Positions 51,955 to 61,435 are shown, numbered from the stretch's first letter. The stretch: DNA of 64,000 nt from JAKFWF01 sp031429105 (GCA_031429105.1 JANOYV010000120.1:14295-78294); one strand, 5' to 3'. Numbers and translations: made by a program. Notes: generated by a model from the sequence alone, not told the origin.

Positions 51955-52788
51955 TCAGTTCTTTATGCTGGCGTCAGCTTGGGCCTGAATAATTCCGGCA
52001 ACAATTGCGCCGGCGGCGTATTCGGCCATGCAGCGATAGCCAAGATCATTGAGGTGAAAGCGATCACTTGCCAGAATTGCATTTTCGCCATTTCGCTTGG
52101 CTAAGTCTGCCATCGCGCTGAACCGATGCACCAGCAAAACGCGCTCCTCACGCGCAACTTCTTCGATTGCCTTGATCATCTGAACATAGTGAGCGTCCGC
52201 GGCCAGCCGAACAACGTACTGCGGGTCTATCAGCACAACATCGATATGGTTTTTTGCCAACCATTGCAGCGTCCGGCTTAGGTTCAATTTGAACTCGCCG
52301 ACGTCGGCACGTGCCATCGCATCGTTGGTTCCAACCTGCCAGACAACGAGGTCCGGGCGGACATCAGCTACTTCGCGCTTCATCCGAGTGCAGGCGCCGA
52401 GGCCGACTTCCCCTGGAACGCCACGGGCAACCACATCGATATCAACGCCCTTGAACAAGCCCTCAAGATCGGCCTCAAGTCGAACAGGGTAGGTCGCGTA
52501 GGGTGACGATGCGCCAACGCCCGAGGTGGAGGACGAGCCAACGGCCAAAACCTTCACAACGCGGTTTTCCTTAAGCGCGCGCCGCATCTGACGAAGTGCC
52601 GTTCGACCTTCGTGGGCTGGAGCCGTGATGCGGCAATCGCGCGAATAGGGTGGGGTTGTTTTTGCTAGTGTCGCGATCTGCTGATCGAGCGTCGCCATGG
52701 CGAGTTCCTGCGCGTCCGCTGCAGCTGGAAAAGCCAATATCGTTACGAGCGAGAGCTTGGCGAGCGCGAGCGCCATTCGACGAACCAT
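51955..52788 (-). CDS. SGNH/GDSL hydrolase family protein, exported
   Basis: 277-residue predicted periplasmic esterase. A signal peptide (LAKLSLVTILAFPAAADAQE) is followed by the SGNH blocks: VLAVGSSSTSGVG (catalytic Ser), ARGVPGEVG (Gly), VVWQVGTNDAMA (Asn) and SDRFHLNDLGYRCM (Asp and His). Such enzymes remove or transfer acyl or succinyl groups on glycans. It overlaps the OpgC gene by 46 bases on the same strand, which suggests translational coupling and a shared role in decorating periplasmic glucans (inference). Several ATGs lie at the start; the first was used, so the overlap could be slightly shorter. Confidence 0.82.
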   Translation of the reverse strand: MVRRMALALAKLSLVTILAFPAAADAQELAMATLDQQIATLAKTTPPYSRDCRITAPAHEGRTALRQMRRALKENRVVKVLAVGSSSTSGVGASSPYATYPVRLEADLEGLFKGVDIDVVARGVPGEVGLGACTRMKREVADVRPDLVVWQVGTNDAMARADVGEFKLNLSRTLQWLAKNHIDVVLIDPQYVVRLAADAHYVQMIKAIEEVAREERVLLVHRFSAMADLAKRNGENAILASDRFHLNDLGYRCMAEYAAGAIVAGIIQAQADASIKN

Positions 52789-53837
52789 GTAGTTCCCCCC
52801 ATCACCAGAAGAGATAAGAATAACGTAAATGTGTCAATCGTCAAACTACCACCGAAGATAAATCGGCAAAGCTGGGCAATCAGACTTAATAAAGAGCCTA
52901 TGGCAAAGACGGCTAGTGAATTGCGACCCAGACTACAAAGCCACGTGCCAACGCGACCCAAACGCTGGGAAAGCAATGGGAACACAGGATAAAATGCAAT
53001 AACCAGGGCTAGCAAGCTGACGACCCGGGAAGGTGAAAGATTGGTTTTGTCGATCAGGAAAAAGAATCGTGGACTTGGCACTGAAAGCGGATCGGGATCA
53101 AATCCGCTTATGGTTAATCCGGCAAACATTGCGACAAGAATCGCTGCACCGGGAACACACCAGCGCGCGATATCTTGAAAGCGTTGACTATCTTGTGCCA
53201 ACTCTGCGCATAAGAATCCGAGCACCAGGATCAACTGCCACGCGAGTGGATTGAAGAACCAGCCGGAGTCGCCCGGCCACGTGGGCAGCTGTAGATTGAA
53301 GGTCAAAACCACGCAATACAGCGTAAGTGACGCCAAAAGGGCAGCCAAGCGGTTCCAGCGTGCCAGGACGACAAAAAATGGCGCCATAAGCAGAACGACG
53401 ACGTAAAGCGGCAGAATATCGAAGAACCACAGGTGGTGCGTCAAGAGTACCCATCCAACTGTGGTTCGTACCGGATCGTAGAATGCTGGTCCGGCATTGT
53501 GCCATTCAAGAAAGATCGGATTATTGCGCGCCAACGACGTGCCAGCGAGGATCGCCAGGGCGATTGCCGTAAGTACGAGTTGGACGCGATAGATCTCGAT
53601 GGCGCGTGCAATTAGGCGTATGAACACACGTCCGGTTGGTTGGGGAGATGAAGGTCCACCTGTAGCGTGCGAAATCGACCAGCCAGCCAGGAACACAAAG
53701 AGTTCGGCTGCATCGCAGAACGCGGCTTTGTGCAGCGTGTAGTTGCCATAGATATTACCCGGCACATGATCGATAAAGATCATGATCAAGGCGATGCCGC
53801 GCCAGAAGTCGATGGAGTTGTTGGTGCGATAGGGCAT
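52743..53837 (-). CDS. opgC: OpgC protein, periplasmic glucan succinyl/acyl-transferase
   Basis: 364-residue polytopic membrane protein of the OpgC/acyltransferase-3-like group, with about ten helices. The N-terminal signature is NSIDFWRGIALIMIFIDHVPGN, followed by AAELFVFLAGWSISHA. A mid segment LTHHLWFFDILPLYVVVLLMAPFF and later SLGRNSLAVFAIGSLLS are typical of OpgC. OpgC adds succinyl or other groups to osmoregulated periplasmic glucans. Together with the MdoG-family gene at 16803-18440 it indicates that the strain makes substituted periplasmic glucans. Acyl specificity is not visible. Confidence 0.88.
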   Translation of the reverse strand: MPYRTNNSIDFWRGIALIMIFIDHVPGNIYGNYTLHKAAFCDAAELFVFLAGWSISHATGGPSSPQPTGRVFIRLIARAIEIYRVQLVLTAIALAILAGTSLARNNPIFLEWHNAGPAFYDPVRTTVGWVLLTHHLWFFDILPLYVVVLLMAPFFVVLARWNRLAALLASLTLYCVVLTFNLQLPTWPGDSGWFFNPLAWQLILVLGFLCAELAQDSQRFQDIARWCVPGAAILVAMFAGLTISGFDPDPLSVPSPRFFFLIDKTNLSPSRVVSLLALVIAFYPVFPLLSQRLGRVGTWLCSLGRNSLAVFAIGSLLSLIAQLCRFIFGGSLTIDTFTLFLSLLVMGGTTWFVEWRSRSPSSRS

Positions 53838-53992
53838 TCGTCAGGGCTTTGGGAGTCTGGGCTTCGGGTCACTACTGTGGGTTATTGACCTTCAAATCGG
53901 CAGGGCCATGCACGGGCGACCAACACGCCCCGTTGCCGTATGCAGCCTGAGCCTTCATAAGGCAATGGCAATACCACCGGAGCAACCCCGAC

Positions 53993-54967
53993 ATGACCTT
54001 GTTTACGCTGGCAGAGCTGGAAACGGCCTCGGCCCTGGTCCACGCCACGATGCCAGCAACGCCGCAATACGCATGGCCGTTGCTAAAGGAGCGGACCGGT
54101 GTCGAAGTGTGGGTCAAGCACGAAAACCATACGCCGACCGGGGCATTCAAGGTGCGCGGTGGCATCGTCTACATGGAGTGGTTGGCACGCACAAACCCTG
54201 AAATTAAAGGCGTCGTCTCGGCCACACGCGGAAACCACGGCCAATCGATTGCAGTTGCGGCCGCCCGCGCTGGATTACAGGCTGTGATCGTCGTTCCCGA
54301 AGGTAACTCGCTCGAGAAAAATGCGGCGATGCGAGCATTTGGTGCGGAGTTGATTACCTACGGTAACGATTTTGATGCAGCAAAGACCCATGCCGCCGAA
54401 CTGGCGGGTGCACGAAATCTACACTTCGTTCCGTCGTTCGATGTGCGGCTTGTTATGGGTGTTGCGACATATGCGCTCGAATTTTTTCGTGCAGCCCCAG
54501 AATTGGATCGGGTGTACGTGCCCATCGGCCTTGGTTCAGGAATCTGCGGTGTCATCACCGTCCGCGATCTTCTAGGCCTTAAAACAGAGATCGTCGGCGT
54601 AGTGGCAGATGCAGCACCTGCCTACGCACTATCACTTGACGCAGGTCATGTCGTTCTAACGAACAGTGCGGCAACATTTGCCGACGGAATGGCCGTTCGC
54701 GTGCCTAACCCGGACGCATTGGCGATCATTCACAAGGGTGTGAAGACTATTTTGCGGTTGAGTGAGGACGAAATCGCCGCCGCAATCCGGATATATTACA
54801 GCGATACGCACAACTTGGCGGAAGGAGCGGGTGCCGCACCGCTTGCCGGCTTGATCCGCCAAAAAGCCCAACTTCAGGGCAAAAAGGCCGGAGTGATCCT
54901 TTGCGGCGGAAACATCGATGCACCTGTGTTTTCGCAAGTCCTGGGCGGTCAAACTCCATCTGTGTGA
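53993..54967 (+). CDS. Threonine dehydratase-like PLP enzyme
   Basis: 324-residue fold-type II pyridoxal-phosphate enzyme of the threonine/serine dehydratase group. The PLP lysine is K53 in HTPTGAFKVRGG. The substrate and phosphate loops are ATRGNHGQSIAVAA and PIGLGSGICGV, and the C-terminal ILCGGNIDAP is the PLP-ring motif. It lacks the regulatory ACT domain of biosynthetic IlvA, so it is closer to catabolic threonine dehydratase or serine/hydroxyaspartate lyases. Substrate not certain. The gene has no close same-strand neighbour on its left; the TPR gene begins 109 bases downstream. Confidence 0.88.
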   Translation: MTLFTLAELETASALVHATMPATPQYAWPLLKERTGVEVWVKHENHTPTGAFKVRGGIVYMEWLARTNPEIKGVVSATRGNHGQSIAVAAARAGLQAVIVVPEGNSLEKNAAMRAFGAELITYGNDFDAAKTHAAELAGARNLHFVPSFDVRLVMGVATYALEFFRAAPELDRVYVPIGLGSGICGVITVRDLLGLKTEIVGVVADAAPAYALSLDAGHVVLTNSAATFADGMAVRVPNPDALAIIHKGVKTILRLSEDEIAAAIRIYYSDTHNLAEGAGAAPLAGLIRQKAQLQGKKAGVILCGGNIDAPVFSQVLGGQTPSV

Positions 54968-55076
54968 CGACGTGAGGAAAGTGCAGCCTTAGAGTCGCCA
55001 AACGGTGGGTCTCTTTGCTACATTCAGAGCTATTCAAGAATCATCTGCAGACAATTGTCTGCGCGAGAGAGGTGCG

Positions 55077-56903
55077 ATGCGCACGCTGTCACAGGTCTTC
55101 GGGCCACGGGTCTTCGGACGGTTCTCGCAAATTGTGCTCGCCATTTACGTGCTGGCTTGCAGTTTTGTAGGTACGCCGTCCCACGCCGCATCCGGCATCA
55201 AGGAAGACGCAACGCTTTTGGGCAGCTATTTGGCCGGTCGCCATGCGCGGGGATTGAATGATACGGCGTCGGCCGCTGCTTACTATCGTAGCGCCATGGC
55301 ACTTGATCCAAACAACGAAATTCTACTCGAACAAGCTTTCCTGATGGAATTGACCGAGGGCAATTTTGACTCAGCCAATGAACTGGCGAATAAGCTCGCG
55401 AAATCCGCCAATCAGAACCGCATGACGCGACTGTTTCTCGGCCTTGTTGATTTCAAAGCCAAGCGATGGGCGCGAGCTGATGAGCAATTCACCGCAGCAA
55501 ACTCGGGTCCGATCGGCGAGTTGACCAGTGCCTTGGCACGCGCGTGGACTCGCCAAGCGCAGGACCAGACCGACGAAGCGCTGCAGCTGATCGAAGTACA
55601 GAAACAGGCCGAATGGGCGCAATTCTACATGCGCTATCACCGGGCGTTGATTGCAGATATCGGTGGTCGCCGGGCAGAAGCTCGAGCTAATTATGAGCGA
55701 ATTTTCAAGACCGACAGCCGCACCCCGCGCACGGCCATTGCCTATACGCATCATGCGGCTAATTCAAACGATCTGAAGCTCGCACGCGCTACTTTGAAGG
55801 AGCATATGGATCGCAGTGGAACTGACGGTCATCCGATGGCTCTTGCGCTGCGTGATCGGCTTGGTGTTGCAACGCCCATCCCTCTACTGATCGATAATGC
55901 GCAGGACGGGATGGCCGAGGTATTTTACGGCCTTGGTGAAGCCTTGACCAGCGAAGGTGGTGTTGCTCTCGGAGCGCTTTACCTACAGATGGCGCTTTAT
56001 CTGCGTCCCGATTTTCCCTTTGCCTTGGCAGCGCTTGCAAGTGTTCAGGAAACGACCAAGCGCTACGACAATGCGATCGCGATCTACGACCGTATCCCGA
56101 AGGGTACGCCGCTGGCCGCGTCAATCGATATCCGCAAGGCGATCAACCTCAATCTGCTCGATAAGGTGGACGAGGCCCAGGTCCTGTTGGAGGATCTGGC
56201 TAAGCGCGAACCTACGGATGTGAAGCCACTCGATGCGCTTGGGTCGATCATGCGGGCTCGCAAGCGCTACGATGAGGCGATCGTATATTACACACGTGCA
56301 ATCGCTATGATTCCAAAGCCGGAGAAGCGCCACTGGTCGTACTGGTATTCACGCGGCACCAGCTTTGAGCGGATCAAAAAATGGCAATTAGCCGAAGTCG
56401 ATCTGCAGCGCGCGCTCCAGCTTTATCCCGATCAACCGATGGTCTTGAATTACCTTGGTTATTCCTGGATTGACCAAAACAAAAATCTGAAGCAGGGCAT
56501 GGGACTGATCGAAAAGGCCGTCGGACTGAAACCCGATGACGGCTACATTGTTGATAGCTTGGGGTGGGCCCATTATCGACTTGGCAATTACAAGGATGCC
56601 GTGCGTTTCCTGGAGCGTGCCGTCGAGCTGCGCCCCGAAGATCCGGTGCTCAACGATCACCTCGGCGACGCCCTCTGGCGGGTTGGGCGTGAGCGCGAAG
56701 CAAAATACCAGTGGGAGCAGTCGCTCACGCTTAAGCCGGAGATGGAAGACGCTAACCGGACCAAGCGCAAACTCGATCAAGGGTTGGCTGAAAAGCGGGC
56801 TCCCGCTGCAACCAAAGTGAAGCAACAAGTGCGTACGGAGCCGGTTCGCAAACGCGTCCAAACGAAATTGGAATCGACTAAGCCCTTCAATCCGTTCCAG
56901 TAG
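55077..56903 (+). CDS. Exported TPR repeat protein
   Basis: 608-residue protein with a signal peptide (VLAIYVLACSFVGTPSHAASG) and many tetratricopeptide repeats. Clear units include HARGLNDTASAAAYYRSAMALDPNN, YDNAIAIYDRIP, RKRYDEAIVYYTRAIAMIP, WQLAEVDLQRALQLYPDQPMVLNYLGYSWIDQN and YKDAVRFLERAVELRPEDPVLNDHLGD. The C-terminus is charged and lysine-rich (KVKQQVRTEPVRKRVQTK). The protein fits the alphaproteobacterial TPR family that precedes ispE in this synteny. Its function is unknown; it probably acts as a periplasmic scaffold. GAGAGG before ATG 55077 supports the start. Confidence 0.88.
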   Translation: MRTLSQVFGPRVFGRFSQIVLAIYVLACSFVGTPSHAASGIKEDATLLGSYLAGRHARGLNDTASAAAYYRSAMALDPNNEILLEQAFLMELTEGNFDSANELANKLAKSANQNRMTRLFLGLVDFKAKRWARADEQFTAANSGPIGELTSALARAWTRQAQDQTDEALQLIEVQKQAEWAQFYMRYHRALIADIGGRRAEARANYERIFKTDSRTPRTAIAYTHHAANSNDLKLARATLKEHMDRSGTDGHPMALALRDRLGVATPIPLLIDNAQDGMAEVFYGLGEALTSEGGVALGALYLQMALYLRPDFPFALAALASVQETTKRYDNAIAIYDRIPKGTPLAASIDIRKAINLNLLDKVDEAQVLLEDLAKREPTDVKPLDALGSIMRARKRYDEAIVYYTRAIAMIPKPEKRHWSYWYSRGTSFERIKKWQLAEVDLQRALQLYPDQPMVLNYLGYSWIDQNKNLKQGMGLIEKAVGLKPDDGYIVDSLGWAHYRLGNYKDAVRFLERAVELRPEDPVLNDHLGDALWRVGREREAKYQWEQSLTLKPEMEDANRTKRKLDQGLAEKRAPAATKVKQQVRTEPVRKRVQTKLESTKPFNPFQ

Positions 56904-56906
56904 GCA

Positions 56907-57773
56907 ATGATTACGGAAGTTGCGCGGGCAAAGGTCAACCTCACACTGGAAGTGTTGGGGCGTAGGCCTGACGGCTATCATGAACTTGCGAGTTTGGTTG
57001 CATTTGCCAACCTTGGTGATGAATTGACCTTCGACGTGTTGCGTCCAGTTGGCGTTAGCGTCGTTGGACCATTTGCACCAACGCTTGCTGGTGAAAACTT
57101 AATTGCGGTTGCACTTCGCCGAATATCCGACGCCGAGCCGCGTTTGAAACTTGGCCACGTTCATTTGAACAAACAACTGCCGGTCGCGGCTGGCATTGGA
57201 GGCGGATCAGCAGATGCTGCAGCCGTCATCCGTGCCGTGCGCCGCGCAAACCCAGTCCTAGAAAGCGCCGTTGACTGGTTGAAAATCGCAGTCGGCCTGG
57301 GTGCTGACGTGCCCGTGTGTATCTCCAGCGACACCGCTTGGATGACGGGTATAGGTGACATCGTGCAGGCCATGCGCGGTTGGCCTGTGCTGCACGCGGT
57401 GCTGGTCAATCCGTTGGTGGCGGCACCGTCCGACAAGACAGCCCAAGTCTTTCGCCGTCTCGCCGCAGCGTCAATCAGTGATCAATCATTGCCCAAGCCG
57501 CCCGCTTCTGGCGAGGCTGCGATTGATTTTCTTGCTAGTCGCGGCAATGCGCTGGAACGCCCGGCAATGGCGGTCATGCCGATAGTCGCCGCAGTGAAAA
57601 CGGCGTTGCTCGGCGTTCCTGGATGCCGTTATGCGGCTGTGTCCGGAGGTGGCCCGACATGCTTTGGAGTGTTTGACGAGCCGGAGGTCGCTGCGCGCGT
57701 GTTGGCGCAACTAGAGCCGACATGGTGGGTGCGTGCTGTCACGCTTGGTGGGGCAGCGGGCAATAACGTTTAG
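56907..57773 (+). CDS. ispE: 4-diphosphocytidyl-2-C-methyl-D-erythritol kinase
   Basis: 288-residue GHMP kinase of the methylerythritol phosphate pathway, which makes isoprenoid precursors. The N-terminal ARAKVNLTLEVLGRRPDGYHELASLVAF has the Lys and substrate-binding Tyr-His. The ATP loop is PVAAGIGGGSADAAAV, and GLGADVPVCISS plus SGGGPTCFGVFD complete the GHMP motifs. It starts three bases after the TPR gene. Its TAG stop shares bases with the stop of the convergent polyprenyl synthase, whose product also uses isoprenoid units. Confidence 0.95.
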   Translation: MITEVARAKVNLTLEVLGRRPDGYHELASLVAFANLGDELTFDVLRPVGVSVVGPFAPTLAGENLIAVALRRISDAEPRLKLGHVHLNKQLPVAAGIGGGSADAAAVIRAVRRANPVLESAVDWLKIAVGLGADVPVCISSDTAWMTGIGDIVQAMRGWPVLHAVLVNPLVAAPSDKTAQVFRRLAAASISDQSLPKPPASGEAAIDFLASRGNALERPAMAVMPIVAAVKTALLGVPGCRYAAVSGGGPTCFGVFDEPEVAARVLAQLEPTWWVRAVTLGGAAGNNV

Positions 57774-58792
57774 TGTGCGCGCGCGACGCAGAAATCGACC
57801 ACCTCCAACATCGCGGTTTTGGCGGGACTGTCGCGGAATGCGCTAAGGGCTTCGCGCGCGGTTGCCCCATAGTGGCGCGCCCGTGCAAACGTTGCCTCGA
57901 TGGCGTGGTGACGGCGCATGAGCAAGCGCGCGTGTTCGAGATCGCCGTCCTGGATGTCACCGACCGCCAATGTGCGTTCCCAGAATGCGTGTTCCTCGGC
58001 AGTTCCGTGACGATGGGAAATGATCACCGGCAACGTGATTTTACCCTCACGAAAATCATCGCCGACGGACTTGCCGAGCTTGGTACTGTCGCCGGCATAA
58101 TCGAGCGCGTCATCTACTAACTGGAAGGCAATGCCAAGGGCTGCGCCATAGGCGCGTAGCGCTCGCTGTTCGGGCTCGGGACGGTCGGCAATCGCCGCGC
58201 CCACTTCGGCCGCTGCGGAAAACAATGCAGCAGTCTTCGCATTGATGATGGTGAGATACTCTTCTTCGCTGGTCGCGGTGTTCTTCGAAGCTGCTAGCTG
58301 CATAACCTCACCTTCGGCGATCACGGCTGCTGCATTAGAGAGAATGCGCAACGCGGTCAGGGAACCAACGTCGACCATCATGCGGAACGCGTGGCCGAGC
58401 AGAAAATCGCCCACAAGTACACTTGCCTGGTTGCCCCACAACAGGCGTGCCGCCTTCTTGCCCCGGCGCACATCACTCTCATCGACGACGTCATCGTGCA
58501 GCAAGGTCGCTGTGTGCATGAACTCGACAGCCGCCGCGAGCTTGACGTGCCCATCGCCGGAATAAGCGCACAGTTTTGCCGCTGCAATCGTCAGCATCGG
58601 GCGCAGGCGCTTGCCGCCGGAATCAATCAGATGATGGGCAAGCTCGGGAATCAGCTCGACGTCTGATACGGCGCGGTCGAGGATCAGTTTGTTGACGCCC
58701 GCCATATCACCCGCCACGAGCGCCAAAATTGGCGCTAAGCTCTCAGCTGCAGGTCGGGTTGGGAGGGTTGCGGCAAAGCCCACGGCTGCCAT
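57770..58792 (-). CDS. ispB: Polyprenyl synthetase, probably ubiquinone side-chain (octa/nona/decaprenyl diphosphate synthase)
   Basis: 340-residue trans-prenyltransferase. The two aspartate-rich motifs are LLHDDVVDESDVRRGKKA and QLVDDALDYAGD, which bind magnesium-complexed diphosphates. Other landmarks are HHLIDSGGKRLRPMLTIAAAKL and GNQASVLVGDFLLGHAF. Size and motif wording fit the long-chain synthases that make the quinone tail. Chain length (C40 to C50) cannot be read by eye. ATG 58792 gives a family-length protein; a GTG at 58837 would add 15 residues. The gene is convergent with ispE and divergent from the DUF2007 gene. Confidence 0.9.
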   Translation of the reverse strand: MAAVGFAATLPTRPAAESLAPILALVAGDMAGVNKLILDRAVSDVELIPELAHHLIDSGGKRLRPMLTIAAAKLCAYSGDGHVKLAAAVEFMHTATLLHDDVVDESDVRRGKKAARLLWGNQASVLVGDFLLGHAFRMMVDVGSLTALRILSNAAAVIAEGEVMQLAASKNTATSEEEYLTIINAKTAALFSAAAEVGAAIADRPEPEQRALRAYGAALGIAFQLVDDALDYAGDSTKLGKSVGDDFREGKITLPVIISHRHGTAEEHAFWERTLAVGDIQDGDLEHARLLMRRHHAIEATFARARHYGATAREALSAFRDSPAKTAMLEVVDFCVARAH

Positions 58793-58888
58793 CCTGTCGT
58801 TCGTGTCCAGTTGCGTTATAGTATCGATCAATATCACAAGCCCCTGTCCGGCATAGTGCCGCAGCGGCCAAAGGTTCGAATACCGCCA

Positions 58889-59122
58889 ATGCGTGAAATT
58901 ATTCGTTCAAACGATCCAATTCTGTTGGGTTTTGCGCAAGTCCTGTTGCGCGATGCCGGCCTCGAAGCGGTGCTTATGGACCAAAACATGAGTATCATGG
59001 AAGGGTCGATCGGAATTTTGCAACGCCGCTTGATGGTTGCATCCGATGATTTGGCGCAAGCGCGCCGGGTGTTGACCGACAGCGACCTCGGCGCTTGGGT
59101 GAGTACCGATGAGTGCGGTTGA
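58889..59122 (+). CDS. DUF2007 domain protein
   Basis: 77-residue small cytoplasmic protein of the DUF2007 (putative signal-transducing) family. The pattern MREIIRSNDPILLGFAQVLLRDAGLEAVLMDQNMS with LMVASDDLAQARRVL is typical; the fold resembles the PII-like ferredoxin fold. Its function is unknown. It sits between the polyprenyl synthase and the methyltransferase gene, an order I recall from rhizobia. Its end overlaps the methyltransferase start by 14 bases, suggesting coupled translation. Confidence 0.85.
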   Translation: MREIIRSNDPILLGFAQVLLRDAGLEAVLMDQNMSIMEGSIGILQRRLMVASDDLAQARRVLTDSDLGAWVSTDECG

Positions 59123-59885
59123 TGTCACAACACAAGACGCGTTCCTCGATGGTCGCGTTATGGTGCTGCAACCCAAGTCCGCCTATCGTGCCGGACTGGA
59201 TGCGGTGCTGCTGGCGGCAACGGTTCCCACTGTTACGCCGCACACCTCGTCGCCAAGAATTCTAGATCTGGGGGCTGGTGTCGGTACCGTGGGTCTTTGC
59301 GTTGCTGCACGGATCGCCGCGGTCGATGTCGTCCTGTTGGAGCGGGAACCGGTGCTCGTGTTGATTGCCCACCAGAATATCGTGCAGAACGGCCTGGAGG
59401 CGCGCGTTCGGGTGGTGGAGGCGGATTTGGGCTTGGCGGCGGAAGTGGTGGGTCTTGCTGCCGACAGTTTCGATTATTGTCTCGCCAACCCACCATTCCT
59501 GATCGAAGGGCAAGGTCGGCCATCGACTGATCCGCTCAAGGCGCGTGCCCACGCGATGCCCGAAGGCGACTTGGACCGTTGGGTCCGCACGATGGCGCGC
59601 CTGACCAAGGCAAGTGGCGTTGCGACGATGATCCATCGGGCCGACGCGCTCGCCGAGATACTCGCAGCGTTCCAAACTCGGTTTGGCGCAGTTGCCGTGT
59701 TGCCTGTGTACGCACGCGACGGAGATGATGCCGTCCGGGTACTCGTGAGCGGCATCAAAGGCAGCCGCGCGCCCTTGCGTATCTTGCCGGGGCTCGTGCT
59801 TCATCAGGCGGGCAGCCAAGCGTTTACGCCCCGGTTGCAGGCCATCCTCCGCAATGGCGCGCCTTTGGACCTGTCGGCAACATGA
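59109..59885 (+). CDS. TrmN6-like methyltransferase (tRNA1(Val) adenine N6 type)
   Basis: 258-residue class I SAM methyltransferase. Motif I is LDLGAGVGT (52-60). The catalytic NPPF (127-130), in the context CLANPPFLIEGQGR, marks N6-adenine or related base methyltransferases. E. coli TrmN6 modifies A37 of tRNA1(Val). The PSTDPLKARAHAMPEGDLDRW segment also fits that group. The RNA target is inferred from family only. It overlaps the preceding DUF2007 gene by 14 bases and the following LysE gene by four. Confidence 0.85.
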   Translation: MSAVDVTTQDAFLDGRVMVLQPKSAYRAGLDAVLLAATVPTVTPHTSSPRILDLGAGVGTVGLCVAARIAAVDVVLLEREPVLVLIAHQNIVQNGLEARVRVVEADLGLAAEVVGLAADSFDYCLANPPFLIEGQGRPSTDPLKARAHAMPEGDLDRWVRTMARLTKASGVATMIHRADALAEILAAFQTRFGAVAVLPVYARDGDDAVRVLVSGIKGSRAPLRILPGLVLHQAGSQAFTPRLQAILRNGAPLDLSAT

Positions 59886-60508
59886 GCGAGCCGGTGACAA
59901 ACTTAGTGGGGTTCATCGCCACCTGCATTGCAATCGAGCTGACCCCAGGGCCGAATATGACGTACCTCGCCATCATGGGGGCGACCCAAGGACGACGGGC
60001 GGGCCTCGCTGTCGTGGCCGGGGTCTGCATTGGTTTGGCCCTCGTGGGCTTGGGCGCGGCCCTGGGGCTAGCTGCAGTGATCGCCAATTCGCCGTTTTTG
60101 TACCAGGTTCTGCGGTGGGCCGGCGTGACGTATCTTTTGTGGTTGGCATGGGATGCGTGGCGCGATGCTGACGCCGAAAGCGATCCTCAGAGTGAATCAC
60201 CGGTTGCCTACGGACGTTTGTTCTGGCGCGGCATGGTCACGAATGTACTCAACCCTAAGGCTGCAGTCTTTTACGTGGCGATTTTGCCGACATTTGTGGA
60301 GCCATCTCAGCCCTTGTTTGGGCAGTTGCTCTTGCTATCGATGATCTATGTTGTGATTGCGACGAGCATTCACGCATGCATCGTCGTTCTGGCTGGTCTG
60401 GCCCGTTCGTTCACCGCCAACCGCCACCGGGCAATGCTGATCAGGCGAGGTTTGGCCTTAGTTCTGGCCGGGGTCGCTGTTTGGTTCGCCTACGGCACGC
60501 GGCACTGA
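59882..60508 (+). CDS. LysE/RhtB family amino-acid exporter
   Basis: 208-residue membrane protein with six predicted helices. The family N-terminus TCIAIELTPGPNMTYLAIMGATQGRRAGLAVVAGVCIGL includes the PGP motif, and the central LRWAGVTYLLWLAWDAWRDA and WRGMVTNVLNPKAAVFYVAILPTFV segments are typical of RhtB. Members export amino acids such as threonine or homoserine lactones; the substrate here is unknown. It overlaps the methyltransferase gene by ATGA and precedes the S49 peptidase gene by 90 bases. Confidence 0.92.
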   Translation: MSEPVTNLVGFIATCIAIELTPGPNMTYLAIMGATQGRRAGLAVVAGVCIGLALVGLGAALGLAAVIANSPFLYQVLRWAGVTYLLWLAWDAWRDADAESDPQSESPVAYGRLFWRGMVTNVLNPKAAVFYVAILPTFVEPSQPLFGQLLLLSMIYVVIATSIHACIVVLAGLARSFTANRHRAMLIRRGLALVLAGVAVWFAYGTRH

Positions 60509-60598
60509 CGCGCGGGGCTGAAATACAACTTCTGGCGTCGTCTGCTGCGGCTCACTATGACAGGCCTCAGTTGACGATTTTTCAAGGCAGGATACTCA

Positions 60599-61435
60599 AT
60601 GTGGCCGTTCACTAAATCGATCGTCATTCCGGTGCTTCGCTTTTCTGGCGCCATCGGCATGTCGTCACCCTTGCGATCTGGACTGTCGCTGAATGCGGTC
60701 GCCGGTCAAATTGAAAAGGCCTTCGGTATGGCCAAGGCTCCCGCCGTCGTCATCCAGTTGAACTCGCCTGGCGGCTCGCCGGTGCAGTCGAGTCTGATCT
60801 TCAAGCGAGTTCGCCAACTGGCAGATGAGAAAAAAAAGCGCGTGTACGTGTTTTGCGAGGATGTGGCAGCCTCTGGCGGTTATTATCTGGCGGTTGCCGG
60901 CGATGAAATCTACGCCGACGCTTCCTCGATCATTGGCTCAATTGGGGTCATCTCGTCAGGCTTCGGTTTCGAAAAGGCTATTGAGAAACTCGGCGTTGAG
61001 CGCAGGGTTTACACTGCCGGTCTCAACAAGGGTTCGCTCGATCCCTTTCTGCCAGAAAAGCTCGATGACATTGAGCGTCTAAAAGCGCTCCAGCGCGATG
61101 TGCATGACGTGTTCATCGGCGTCGTCAAGGATCGCCGAGCGGCAAAGCTGAAGGGGCCGGACAGTGAACTATTTTCGGGAGCGTTCTGGTCGGGACCCAA
61201 GGCTGAGGAATTCGGCCTGATTGATGGCATCAGCGACATGCGCTCGAAAATGCGCGATATCTACGGTGAGAAAGTGCAACTGCGCGTCATCTCAGGCCCA
61301 AGCGGCGGCTTGCTCGGGCGCTTGCGGCGGATCCCCAGTAGTTTTGCCGGTATCCGTGGGCTAGACTTTTCGCTCGCAGACGATGCGCTATCGACGCTGG
61401 AAGCGCGCAGCCTGTGGGCCCGGTACGGCCTTTGA
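60599..61435 (+). CDS. S49 family peptidase (SohB/SppA-like)
   Basis: 278-residue serine peptidase of family S49. Motifs: VIQLNSPGGSPVQSS (oxyanion part), the nucleophile serine in VAASGGYYLAVAG, and the IYADASSIIGSIGVISSGFGFEKAIEKLG segment leading to the general-base lysine. VYTAGLNKGSLDPFLPE and FSGAFWSGPKAEEFGLIDGI fit the SppA/SohB fold. The N-terminus lacks a clear hydrophobic anchor, as in the short forms near glyQ in rhizobia, so it may be cytoplasmic or peripheral. Family members degrade signal peptides or membrane proteins. Confidence 0.92.
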   Translation: MWPFTKSIVIPVLRFSGAIGMSSPLRSGLSLNAVAGQIEKAFGMAKAPAVVIQLNSPGGSPVQSSLIFKRVRQLADEKKKRVYVFCEDVAASGGYYLAVAGDEIYADASSIIGSIGVISSGFGFEKAIEKLGVERRVYTAGLNKGSLDPFLPEKLDDIERLKALQRDVHDVFIGVVKDRRAAKLKGPDSELFSGAFWSGPKAEEFGLIDGISDMRSKMRDIYGEKVQLRVISGPSGGLLGRLRRIPSSFAGIRGLDFSLADDALSTLEARSLWARYGL

